In this document: piece by piece, positions 43,324 through 51,700 of the stretch
Layout of the letters: the number at the start of each line of letters is the position of its first letter
How positions within the stretch are numbered: the first letter of the stretch is position 1
NCBI RefSeq assembly: GCF_001625695.1
Contig: NZ_AUXY01000083.1
Coordinates: forward strand, 1-64,000
Length of the DNA stretch: 64,000 nucleotides
Source: Pseudoalteromonas luteoviolacea H33-S
Lineage (GTDB): Bacteria; Pseudomonadota; Gammaproteobacteria; Enterobacterales; Alteromonadaceae
Direction: 5' to 3'
Program-made: the position numbers and the translations under genes
Notes under the pieces: generated by a model
Database searches by the model: none
Seen by the model: only the letters and a program-made list of their open reading frames with translations
Told to the model about the DNA's origin: nothing

Positions 43324-43821
43324 GAAATTTCTCTCCTTAATTGAATGACACTAAGCAAGACCTAACGTTGCTTTCTTTTATTTCACAAAATATTAAATTA
43401 ATTTTTAAATTTGTTATTTTGTAATCATAAGTCATTGATATAAATAAATTAATATTTTTGATTTTTTTGTATTTTCAAACTCTAAGCTACAGACCCTCAG
43501 GTTGTTTGGATAGTGCGTCAGATAATTGCGTTACTTGCATGTAAAAAGTCTTTAAATTGGTACTGGATAGCTAGAATAACATTGCTTTACAACCTAAAAC
43601 GCATCTTTACGCATCTTTTCCTATCTTTTCATTAATCTTAAATGATTGAATTGTAAGTGGTTATTTTGATTTCAATTCTGTGTCCCAGCCTTTTTTCTTG
43701 GTTTTTGAAGTGTGGTGGGGTTTTATTGCGCTTTTATTAATTTTTCATTCATTTTTCTCGCTCTAATGTCCAGTTAAGCGCCATGGCAAGTTAAAAACAA
43801 CATCTATTTAGGAAAGTATCT
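43324..43821. promoter_or_regulatory. Divergent region between polyketide synthase and TonB receptor
   Basis: This AT-rich gap of 498 bp should contain both divergent promoters. I see no gene and no clear Fur or other known operator in it. Confidence 0.4.
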
Positions 43822-46398
43822 ATGAGAAAAACCGCTATCAGTATTGCGATTGCAATGTCGACAGGAGGTGCAATAACGCCTGTATTTGCAAATGATCAAG
43901 CAACATCAATAGAAAAAATAGAAGTAACGGGATCGCGTATTAAACGCTCAGATATGGAGACAGCAAGTCCAGTTACATTTATTGGCGCTGATGCTATCCA
44001 AGCGAGTGGTGCCGTGAGCATTGATGATGTTTTGCAGGATATTACAGCCGCCGCTGGCGCTATGACTAATCCGGGTGTTAACAATGGCTCTGGCGGCAAC
44101 GCAAGTATCAATCTGCGCGGTCTTGGCGCGCAACGTACTTTGGTGCTGGTGAATGGCCGTAGAATGATTAATTCGGGCACGGGGGCTGCATCAACAGTTG
44201 ATTTAAATACGATTCCAGTTGCGATGATCAAGCATATTGAAGTCCTCAAAGATGGGGCATCGGCGGTGTATGGAACCGACGCGGTTGCAGGTGTGGTGAA
44301 TATTATCCTTAAAGATGACTTTGAAGGGGCTGAGTTGAATGCGCAAACCGGTTTGTCTGGGGAAGGGGATGCGGAGCAGCATAATGTTGACCTGACGGTA
44401 GGTACCAGCTTTGATCGCGGTAACATGGTGTTCGGCATTCAATATATGGAGCGCGGATCGGCAAGCCAAGCTGATAGAGATTTTTCGTCTTGTCCAGTCA
44501 GTGAGGTCGATAACGGAAAGTCTCTGACCTGTGGCGGTTCAACCATTACCCCAAATGGTCATTTGTATCTTGAAAATGGCAAAGAATTACAAGGCGATAC
44601 TGACGGAAACTACGCAGAGTACAACCCAGAGACCGATCCGTATAACTATGCATCTGACAGCTATTTATATACACCTATGCAAAGGCTTAATTTAACAGGT
44701 GTGCTCAATTATGAGCTTGGCAGTAACACGAATTTATTCACCGAAGCCATGTATTCAAAGCGTTGGTCGGAACAGCAAATGGCACCTCAGCCTGTGTGGT
44801 TTGATTTCACTTATACAGAAAGTATGGGTGATGATTTGATAGAGTATGGTGCTGAGTATGGCGATACAGTTCATTATCGCCGCCGTATGTCTGATACGGG
44901 AACTCGTGACTTTTCACAAGTTGTTGATACGGTAAGAACTGTGGTGGGTGTAGAAGGATATCTGGATAACGACTGGAGCTGGGATGTTGCAGTTAATTTT
45001 GGTCGTAATGACTCTGTTGATCAACTGTCTAATTTGCACAATATCGGCAGTTTGACCGAAGACATCGAGCTGGGTAAGTTTAACCCACTCGACCAGTCAG
45101 CGTGGTCGGCGGATAATATGACTGATTATCTATACACTGAGCAAAATACAGGTGGTAGCCAGATGCTGAACTTCAGTGCGTCACTTGCCGGTGAGATTAT
45201 GGCGCTGCCAGCGGGCTACTTGGGGTTTGCAACGGGTATTGAAAAAAGGACCGAAAAAGCCTGGTACACACCCGACTCACTGACCTCACAAGGGCTGGCT
45301 AACGACCCAAAAGTTGAGCCGACTAGTGGCTCATATGATGTGAATGAAGCGTTCGTTGAGTTTGCTATTCCGGTACTTGCTGATGTGGCTTTTGCGCAAA
45401 ACTTAGATTTAAGTGCGGCTATTAGAGCGTTTGATTACTCAAGCTTTGGTAGTGACTCAACATGGAAACTCGGTTTTACTTGGAAACTCAATGAACAGCT
45501 AATGTTTAGAGGTGTGAAATCAACCGCATTTCGCGCACCGACGGTCGATGAGCTATATGGTGGTAAATCGCCATCCTTCGAGCAAATATCTCATCCTCAC
45601 TTAGATAGCCAAGCTGAAGTGATTGTTGGAGGAAATGTGAACCTCACACCTGAAGAAGCGGATACGTTAACGTTTGGATTGGTATATGAACCAAGTTTTT
45701 TAGAGGGGTTGTCACTGACTTTAGATTATTACGATATCGCTATCACTAATGCGATCAGCGAAGTGAATAATCAATATATCATTGATAACTGCGTCAACAG
45801 CAGTGGGGATTTAATTAACCAAGACTCGGCTGTGTGCGCTTCGGCAAATGTACAAATATCTAATGGCAAAGCGACATTTAACAACCAGTTGCAAAACATT
45901 GGCGATGAGACAACGCAAGGGTATGACATTAATGTTGCGTACGCGTTTGATGCTGCTGGACTTGCGTGGAGAGCAGGGTGGGATACATCGATTTTAAAAG
46001 AGCGTACCATTACTATGGCTGGAGAAACCGTTGACTATACCGGTTTGATCACGTCAGGTTTAGGGGGATATGCAGACATAAAATCGAGTTTAAGTTTGTC
46101 TGTAAAAGCCGATACATGGGGGGCAAATTACAAGGTGAGATACTTATCGGGGATGGATAGTTTTAGCTGTTTAGATAACCCTACAAGCTGCTACGCACCA
46201 AGCACGCCAAGTGTGGTTTATCATGATATTTCTGGCAGTTATTTTGTCAGTGACACCGTTAAGCTTACGGGCGGCATTAATAATTTGTTCGATAAGCAAC
46301 CGCCTTATTATTCTGGTAACAATGACTCCAATACAGATCCATATACATACGATACTTTAGGGCGTTATGTGTATGCCGGACTGAACATTCAGTTTTAA
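43822..46398 (+). CDS. TonB-dependent outer membrane receptor
   Basis: The 858-residue protein starts with a signal peptide cut near residue 24. A plug domain follows (about 30-160: IEKIEVTGSRIKRSDMETASPV, NASINLRGLGAQRTLVLVNGRR, EVLKDGASAVYGTDAVAGVVNIIL), then a beta-barrel that ends in an aromatic C-terminus (YAGLNIQF). It resembles the large TonB receptor group of marine Alteromonadales that take up peptides, oligosaccharides or other polymers rather than a defined siderophore. The substrate is unknown. The gene has its own terminator. Confidence 0.92.
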   Translation: MRKTAISIAIAMSTGGAITPVFANDQATSIEKIEVTGSRIKRSDMETASPVTFIGADAIQASGAVSIDDVLQDITAAAGAMTNPGVNNGSGGNASINLRGLGAQRTLVLVNGRRMINSGTGAASTVDLNTIPVAMIKHIEVLKDGASAVYGTDAVAGVVNIILKDDFEGAELNAQTGLSGEGDAEQHNVDLTVGTSFDRGNMVFGIQYMERGSASQADRDFSSCPVSEVDNGKSLTCGGSTITPNGHLYLENGKELQGDTDGNYAEYNPETDPYNYASDSYLYTPMQRLNLTGVLNYELGSNTNLFTEAMYSKRWSEQQMAPQPVWFDFTYTESMGDDLIEYGAEYGDTVHYRRRMSDTGTRDFSQVVDTVRTVVGVEGYLDNDWSWDVAVNFGRNDSVDQLSNLHNIGSLTEDIELGKFNPLDQSAWSADNMTDYLYTEQNTGGSQMLNFSASLAGEIMALPAGYLGFATGIEKRTEKAWYTPDSLTSQGLANDPKVEPTSGSYDVNEAFVEFAIPVLADVAFAQNLDLSAAIRAFDYSSFGSDSTWKLGFTWKLNEQLMFRGVKSTAFRAPTVDELYGGKSPSFEQISHPHLDSQAEVIVGGNVNLTPEEADTLTFGLVYEPSFLEGLSLTLDYYDIAITNAISEVNNQYIIDNCVNSSGDLINQDSAVCASANVQISNGKATFNNQLQNIGDETTQGYDINVAYAFDAAGLAWRAGWDTSILKERTITMAGETVDYTGLITSGLGGYADIKSSLSLSVKADTWGANYKVRYLSGMDSFSCLDNPTSCYAPSTPSVVYHDISGSYFVSDTVKLTGGINNLFDKQPPYYSGNNDSNTDPYTYDTLGRYVYAGLNIQF

Positions 46399-46446
46399 TT
46401 TTTAGGTTCAAAAAAATTCGTTTTTCACACTCTCCTTAGAGAGACC

Positions 46447-46477
46447 AAAGGGTTTGCATGTGTTGCAGCCCTTTTTT
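46447..46477 (+). terminator. Intrinsic terminator after TonB receptor
   Basis: AAAGGG pairs with CCCTTT, with inner TGCA/TGCA pairing, and is followed by a run of T. It lies about 50 bases beyond the stop codon. Confidence 0.82.
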
Positions 46478-46559
46478 ATTTAAAAAATTAAAGCTAAATA
46501 CGGCACTGTTTCGTTTAACGTCTATAGTGTGAGATGAAAACAGATGAATGGGAGCTGGG

Positions 46560-47672
46560 ATGAGCGTTCGTATTTTGGTCATTGATGATGACAAGACATA
46601 CCGTACTTTACTTTCTCAGACGTTTGCGGATTATGAAGTGAGCGTCGCATCTAGTGGTGAAGAGGGATTACAAAAAGCCATCGAATTGAAGCCGCATGTG
46701 ATTTTACTCGATATCGTGATGGCAGGAATGGATGGATATGCCACTTGCTCAGAGCTGCGAAAAATAGAGCACTTACGACATACCCCCATTGTATTTATCT
46801 CTAACTTAGCTTCCTCTGATTGTCGTTTAAAAGCGTTTGAAATTGGTGCTAATGACTATGTGTGTAAAACTACCCACCCTGATGAGCTTAAAGCCAAAGT
46901 AGTCGCTATTTTAGAGGCTGATCATGACTATTTTGAAGCACATGCGGACATAGCACAAAAAGAGTCACTATTACTGGATTTACAAAGGCAAAATGCCTGC
47001 ATGAAGTCCATTGGCTTATTTATGCAAGCAACCCACTATTGCAGTGATCTGGAAGTGCTGCAAAAAATATTCATTAATACCCTAAACGCGCTTGGGCTGC
47101 GTGCCATTATTCATTTTAAAAATCGCGCTCTATTTCGCAGTACATCTGGCAGTGTTGCTAAATTAGAGCATGAAATGTTGTTGCACCATGAGGATTTTGA
47201 GCGTGTACATCAATTTAACCATGGCCCTATGGTGTTTAACTGGCGCAGTAGCATTTTGTTGGTGAAAAATGTCGGTGAGTTGAGTGATATTTGTGCCCAT
47301 GTTATGGATGCGTTAGAGCTTGCTATCAGTAATTTAAACCGCAGAGCAGAGATGGTCGAGCAAATTCTATCGATAGAAAAAACCAATAAAGAAATTCTAG
47401 CAAGTTTAAAAGAAACGAAAAGCAAATCGAATACCACACTTAAGCAACAGCTATTTGATTCTGGGCTGATCTCACAGTTTGATCTACAAGACGAAAATGA
47501 TCTTGACGAACTTATCGCGAGTTCCAGTGATGAATTGGTAGGTATGGTTGAAGCGTTTGGTGATAATGCTGAGCGGATCAGCGCAATTTTAGGCAGTTTG
47601 AAAAAGCCCCCTCAAGAACTCCGATTCTTATTTAAAGAAAGTGCCAGCAATGCGGATACGACCCTGTTTTAG
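46560..47672 (+). CDS. Response regulator: receiver plus uncharacterised C-terminal region (paralogue)
   Basis: The 370-residue protein has a receiver domain (ILVIDDD, phospho-Asp in VILLDIVMAGMDG, Lys in YVCKTTHPDEL) and about 240 residues of unknown function. The arrangement and local sequence match the regulator at 24004-25173, with a GAF-like central part, and I see no known output motif. The start at 46560 has GGAG 7 bases upstream; an in-frame ATG four codons earlier covers that site. No kinase gene is adjacent, so it is an orphan. Confidence 0.82.
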   Translation: MSVRILVIDDDKTYRTLLSQTFADYEVSVASSGEEGLQKAIELKPHVILLDIVMAGMDGYATCSELRKIEHLRHTPIVFISNLASSDCRLKAFEIGANDYVCKTTHPDELKAKVVAILEADHDYFEAHADIAQKESLLLDLQRQNACMKSIGLFMQATHYCSDLEVLQKIFINTLNALGLRAIIHFKNRALFRSTSGSVAKLEHEMLLHHEDFERVHQFNHGPMVFNWRSSILLVKNVGELSDICAHVMDALELAISNLNRRAEMVEQILSIEKTNKEILASLKETKSKSNTTLKQQLFDSGLISQFDLQDENDLDELIASSSDELVGMVEAFGDNAERISAILGSLKKPPQELRFLFKESASNADTTLF

Positions 47673-47777
47673 TTTTTATACTGCACTGTCATAAAAGTGA
47701 TGGTGCAGGTAAAGATATATTTTTTGACATATAAAACAGTGGCTTATAAATTTATTTTGATTTTTTATAATAATTTT

Positions 47778-47804
47778 CTTGAAAACATTCCTCCTCGTCC
47801 ATAG
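47778..47804 (+). promoter_or_regulatory. Probable sigma32 heat-shock promoter
   Basis: CTTGAA (47778-47783) is followed after 13 bases by GTCCATAG (47797-47804), close to the sigma32 pattern CTTGAA-N13/14-CCCCATnT. It lies about 120 bases before an Hsp20 gene. Confidence 0.55.
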
Positions 47805-47921
47805 ATAGAGTTATGAGGTCGCCGTAAGGGACTGAAATTAACTTAACACATTGTTTTATATGCCTATTAACTGCTTTTTAAAGAGTCAACAGGCTTAATA
47901 TCGCTTTATGAGGATACCATT

Positions 47922-48371
47922 ATGCGTACAGTAGATTTATCACCACTTTATCGTTCATTCATTGGCTTTGATCACCTAGCTACATTAATGGACTCGGCAC
48001 AAAGAAGCTCAGAAAAACAGTCTGGTTTTCCACCTTATAATATTGAAGCTTTGGATGAAGATAAGTACCAAATTACCATGGCCGTTGCAGGATTCAGTGA
48101 GCAAGAGCTGTCACTAGAGTCAGAAAACAATACGCTCACAGTGAGAGGTGAGAAGCAGAATAAAGTGTCTGCTCAAGAGCGTAAGTTCATTCATCAAGGC
48201 CTTGCAGAACGCAATTTTGAGCGCAAGTTTCAGCTCGGTGATCATATTAAAGTCATCGGCGCAGATTTAGAAAATGGCTTGTTAAAAATAGATTTGGAAC
48301 GCGAAGTGCCAGAAGCCATGAAACCAAGAAAAATAGCCATTGGCTCAACGAAATTACTTGAAGAAGAATAA
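47922..48371 (+). CDS. ibpA: Small heat shock protein, Hsp20/IbpA type
   Basis: The 149-residue protein has the IbpA-like N-terminus (MRTVDLSPLYRSFIGFDHL), an alpha-crystallin domain (about 35-130: YNIEALDEDKYQITMAVAGF, LTVRGEK, NFERKFQLGDHIKV) and ends with a short tail. It acts as an ATP-independent holdase that binds unfolding proteins. A sigma32-like promoter and a strong terminator frame it as a single-gene heat-shock unit. Confidence 0.95.
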   Translation: MRTVDLSPLYRSFIGFDHLATLMDSAQRSSEKQSGFPPYNIEALDEDKYQITMAVAGFSEQELSLESENNTLTVRGEKQNKVSAQERKFIHQGLAERNFERKFQLGDHIKVIGADLENGLLKIDLEREVPEAMKPRKIAIGSTKLLEEE

Positions 48372-48408
48372 CTAAACCCCTTATTTGCTTGTTATGTTGT
48401 TTCCAACC

Positions 48409-48431
48409 AGCCGCCGTATGGCGGCTTTTTT
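48409..48431 (+). terminator. Intrinsic terminator after Hsp20
   Basis: AGCCGCC pairs perfectly with GGCGGCT around a GTAT loop, followed by six T residues. Confidence 0.9.
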
Positions 48432-48532
48432 GTGTTTAATAAAAATGAACTATAAAAAGGAACAACGGGACTTTACATGTTTTGCCCATGTCCGTATGGT
48501 TGTGTTAATTTTATGTAACCAAGGAATGAGCG

Positions 48533-50377
48533 ATGAAACTTACCTTTTTATTGCTGATGATATTATTTTGCCCTAAGTTATTGGCAAATAGTGCATTAGC
48601 TACCACCCAGATACTGACAGAGTACACGTCATTTACACAGCATGGCGACCATGGCTTTGTGGTCGATTTATTACCCGCTGATCCCTCAGCAAAACACACC
48701 CTCGAAGTTGAACTTGGCTGCGCAGCGCAAGGTTGTAGTGATTGGGATTATACGGTGCGCTTTGAATGGCACCAAGGCACAAAACGCTACGAGCTGGGGC
48801 GCTTAATTACCCCTTATGCTGGATATATGCAACGCGGCATGCATGGTTTTGACCGAAATTGGCGGCGCACTTTCTCTTTTGATGTTTCTCATTTGGCACC
48901 AGTGCTGACAGGTGAAGGCAGTTTAAAAGTGCATTATGGTGGCTGGGGCGCTAAAAAGAGTGCTTTTGGTATTGCTGCAAAGCTAGTTTCACAGCCAAAC
49001 TATCACACCAGAGCGGTTAAACGTGTAATTCCATTGTATGAGTCAGGCTCTGAAGGTTGGCCATATAAAACAGCACAAGACTTTGCTGCTTTATTGCCAG
49101 CTAAAAACGTCGCCTTTGAAGCCGGTGAGCAATCTGCTGAGATTAAGATGATTGTCACAGCACACGGCCATGCTTTGTCCTATGACAACCCTGAAGGAAA
49201 AGCTGAGTTATGTGGTGAATGGTGCGATAGATATTTTACCTTGCATCAAGATGGAAACTTGGTGATTCAGCAAAACCTGTGGCGTGATGATTGCGACCAA
49301 AGTGCCACTTTCCCACAAGGAGGCACTTATTTATTTGCGCGTGCAAATTGGTGTCCAGGAGAAGCCGTTACGCCTTTTAGTTATCCTGTTGATATATCTA
49401 ATGTGAATTCAGAATTTGACTTGAACTGGCAGGCATATAGTTGGGCACCTTCTCAGTATGGTAAAGATGCACCGAGATATATCGTTAATGCGGTTTTAGT
49501 CACCTATGGCGAGCAGACCGTTGAAGAAGATATCGCACTCACCACCATCGTTAAACCAAATGCAGCCATGCCAGATCGCATTGGTTTGTCATGTGGTGAG
49601 ATAGAGGTTGAAGTAGCAAACCAAGGAAATACAAAAATCAATGAACTGTGGTTTGACTATGGCGTTGAGGGACAGCAAGCGAATCAATATTACTGGCAGG
49701 GTGAAATTGCAGCAGGTGATAAGAAACGCATTACATTTGGCGCTGAATTTTTGGGGATTTTTAACACAGAGCAAGCGAAGTTGAATGTAACTGTGCGAAG
49801 TACAGATGACCAAAAAATTGCGAATAACAGCCAAACAGTTCGGTTTAATCGCCCGATTGCGATTGAGTCCAGTGCGGTTTTACGGCTGCTGACAGGCAAG
49901 CAGGGCGACGAAACCCGTGTTTCTTTATTCGACCGCACACAATCGACAGTAAAACATTGGGATGAATTTACAGATGCCAGTTGGCATGACCTGCCTTTGG
50001 ATGTGCCGGTGGGTTGCTATACCTTGAAAATCCAAGACAGTGCGCATGATGGCCTTGCATTTCCATTTTTTAATCAGCGCAAGGGTAAAGGCGAAATCGT
50101 GTTACATCACAGTGATGCCGCAGACTCAGCAATAACGGTATTACAGCCTGACTTTGGTCGTGAGCTAGCTATTCCTGTTACCGTCGGCTATGAAATGGGA
50201 GGCTGTGCAGCAACTGCTTGGCAAGCGGACCTTGCTTACAATAAAAAAGGACAACAAGTTGCTTATAAAGGTGTGATCTATCAAGCTCGACATTGGAGTT
50301 ACAATTTTGAGCCTGATAGAGCAGGACCTTACGACCCTTGGCAAGCAGTAAGCTATTGTGATGGCAGTGCACTCTAA
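48533..50377 (+). CDS. Secreted PNGase F-like glycoamidase with C-terminal chitin-binding module
   Basis: The 614-residue protein has a signal peptide (cut near residue 19). The PNGase F pattern follows: GCAAQGCSDWDYTVRF (PNGase F N-terminal domain), then GEWCDRYFTLHQ, NLWRDDCDQ and GGTYLFARANWCPGE, which resemble the C-terminal PNGase F domain. PNGase F removes N-glycans from glycoproteins by cutting the Asn-GlcNAc bond. Near the C-terminus, WQADLAYNKKGQQVAYKGVIYQARHW fits a CBM5/12 chitin-binding domain. The enzyme likely deglycosylates eukaryotic or marine glycoproteins while bound to chitin. I see no PNGase partner genes nearby. Confidence 0.86.
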   Translation: MKLTFLLLMILFCPKLLANSALATTQILTEYTSFTQHGDHGFVVDLLPADPSAKHTLEVELGCAAQGCSDWDYTVRFEWHQGTKRYELGRLITPYAGYMQRGMHGFDRNWRRTFSFDVSHLAPVLTGEGSLKVHYGGWGAKKSAFGIAAKLVSQPNYHTRAVKRVIPLYESGSEGWPYKTAQDFAALLPAKNVAFEAGEQSAEIKMIVTAHGHALSYDNPEGKAELCGEWCDRYFTLHQDGNLVIQQNLWRDDCDQSATFPQGGTYLFARANWCPGEAVTPFSYPVDISNVNSEFDLNWQAYSWAPSQYGKDAPRYIVNAVLVTYGEQTVEEDIALTTIVKPNAAMPDRIGLSCGEIEVEVANQGNTKINELWFDYGVEGQQANQYYWQGEIAAGDKKRITFGAEFLGIFNTEQAKLNVTVRSTDDQKIANNSQTVRFNRPIAIESSAVLRLLTGKQGDETRVSLFDRTQSTVKHWDEFTDASWHDLPLDVPVGCYTLKIQDSAHDGLAFPFFNQRKGKGEIVLHHSDAADSAITVLQPDFGRELAIPVTVGYEMGGCAATAWQADLAYNKKGQQVAYKGVIYQARHWSYNFEPDRAGPYDPWQAVSYCDGSAL

Positions 50378-50386
50378 AACACGGGG

Positions 50387-50974
50387 TTATTCGTAGTAGG
50401 AGCGCATTTCTGGGTTGGTGTTGCTTAACAGATCGGCAATGCCAGCCCGAGTTTCTGCTGTTTTATTCTGACTTAATTTAAAGTTGCCAGATAAAGCTTC
50501 AAGTTTTATCTCGAAAAATAATAAGCTTTTACACATAGATTTTAGCCGCTTTTCTGGCACAGCTGTTAATTGCCAAGGATTACGCTTATCTTCAAAGGCT
50601 TGCAGTATATGTCCCATTACCTCTAGTTGCTTGTCATAATCTTCTATAGAAGCCAGTTTCCCTTGGCCTTGCACTGTCACATAGTCCCAAGTTGGTAAGC
50701 CCAGGCCCTCTACTTGATTCGGTGAGAGGTAGGTATCCGGTCCCCTAAATACAATATCCACGGTGGTTCCTACAAAGTGCTTTATGGGGTTTGAACCCGT
50801 CGCATGGCCAAAGAGTGTTTTTGATCCTTTGCAAAGGCTAACGGGTATATGGCAAATATGTGTTTGATCTTCACTTTTACAAAAAAAAGTGGCTAAGGGG
50901 AAGCGCTCAATCACATCAAAAAGCGCGCTATCTTGTTGTTGAACATACTCTTTGAATGGGTATTTCATAGCCAA
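50387..50974 (-). CDS. PaiB-like FMN-binding protein
   Basis: The 195-residue protein resembles the PaiB/FMN-binding negative transcriptional regulator family: FKEYVQQQDSALFDVIERFPLATFF, PVSLCKG, KTLFGHATGSNPIKHF, FRGPDTYLSPNQVE, LPTWDYVTVQGQGKL. These proteins have a flavin-reductase-like split barrel; their biochemical role is little known. It overlaps the GNAT gene by 10 bp, so the two form an operon divergent from a MocR regulator. Confidence 0.85.
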   Translation of the reverse strand: MAMKYPFKEYVQQQDSALFDVIERFPLATFFCKSEDQTHICHIPVSLCKGSKTLFGHATGSNPIKHFVGTTVDIVFRGPDTYLSPNQVEGLGLPTWDYVTVQGQGKLASIEDYDKQLEVMGHILQAFEDKRNPWQLTAVPEKRLKSMCKSLLFFEIKLEALSGNFKLSQNKTAETRAGIADLLSNTNPEMRSYYE

Positions 50975-51540
50975 GACTCTAGACGCTGTTTAATGTCGGG
51001 CCACATATCATCTGTGATACAAAAGCGGGCTGTATTTCTAAAACTGCCATCCGGTAGTTTTCTATTTTTTAGATGGATAGCTTCAAAGTGTGCACCTAGT
51101 CGAGCAATTGCGCTGCGCGATTTGTGATTTTGCTCATGCGTTTGAAATTCAACCCTGACTAATCCTAGTGTTTCAAAAGCATGTTTTAATAATAAGTATT
51201 TTGCTTGTGTATTGATGTGACTGCGTTGCCAGTCTAAGCCGATAAATGTATGGCCAATTTCTGCTTGAAGGTTTTGGGGATCCAGTCTAAATATGCGTGT
51301 ATTACCAGTCACTTGGTTAGTTGCAATATCAATAATGGCAAAGACGAGCTGCTCCTGTGGGTCAAATTGAGCGGTTTGCTCAAACCAGTCTTTTAATATC
51401 TCAGGGCTTTGACAATAGTTGGTCGGGACCCAACGCCAAAGCGCCTTGGCTTCACCAACTTTTTGTAATGCATTAAGGTGTGTATGGGATAGGGGTTCTA
51501 AGCGCACTTTGTTAGAGCACAGTGATATCGGTTTTAACAT
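50965..51540 (-). CDS. GNAT acetyltransferase, RimJ/RimL type
   Basis: The 191-residue protein fits the RimJ/RimL branch of GNAT: VRLEPLSHTHLNALQ at the N-terminus, NTRIFRLDPQNLQAEIGHTFIGLDWQRSHINTQAKYLLLKHAFE in the acetyl-CoA binding core, and VEFQTHEQNHKSRSAIARLGAHFE. It could acetylate protein N-termini or a small amine. It is first in a two-gene operon with the PaiB-like gene and divergent from the MocR regulator, which may control it. Confidence 0.87.
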   Translation of the reverse strand: MLKPISLCSNKVRLEPLSHTHLNALQKVGEAKALWRWVPTNYCQSPEILKDWFEQTAQFDPQEQLVFAIIDIATNQVTGNTRIFRLDPQNLQAEIGHTFIGLDWQRSHINTQAKYLLLKHAFETLGLVRVEFQTHEQNHKSRSAIARLGAHFEAIHLKNRKLPDGSFRNTARFCITDDMWPDIKQRLESWL

Positions 51541-51639
51541 ACATTTCTCCTTAGGCTATGGCGATACATGGTTGCTATGAATTAAGATTACGCTTTTGTG
51601 GTCAGGTTTAAACAACCAGATTTTAAAAACTGCCTATAC

Positions 51640-51657
51640 CAGCTTGCTAGCAGGCTG
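51640..51657. promoter_or_regulatory. Near-perfect palindrome in the MocR/GNAT divergent region
   Basis: CAGCTTGCTAGCAGGCTG matches its own reverse complement at 16 of 18 positions. It lies between the divergent GNAT and MocR genes, the usual place for a MocR operator, and could bind the regulator encoded at 51701. Confidence 0.5.
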
Positions 51658-51700
51658 AGATTTTTATACGCTCAATAGCACTTAATACTGCTGCGATAAA

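Noticed and set aside
43896-44438. A 180-codon antisense frame within the TonB receptor gene.
   Set aside because: It is antisense to the well-supported plug domain and its Pro/Thr/Ser-rich translation looks like reversed coding sequence.
47805-47921. A ROSE-type RNA thermometer in the Hsp20 5' untranslated region.
   Set aside because: Only a 4-bp TATC/GATA pairing near the ribosome binding site could be found by eye, and no clear UUGCU-type element pairing with it.
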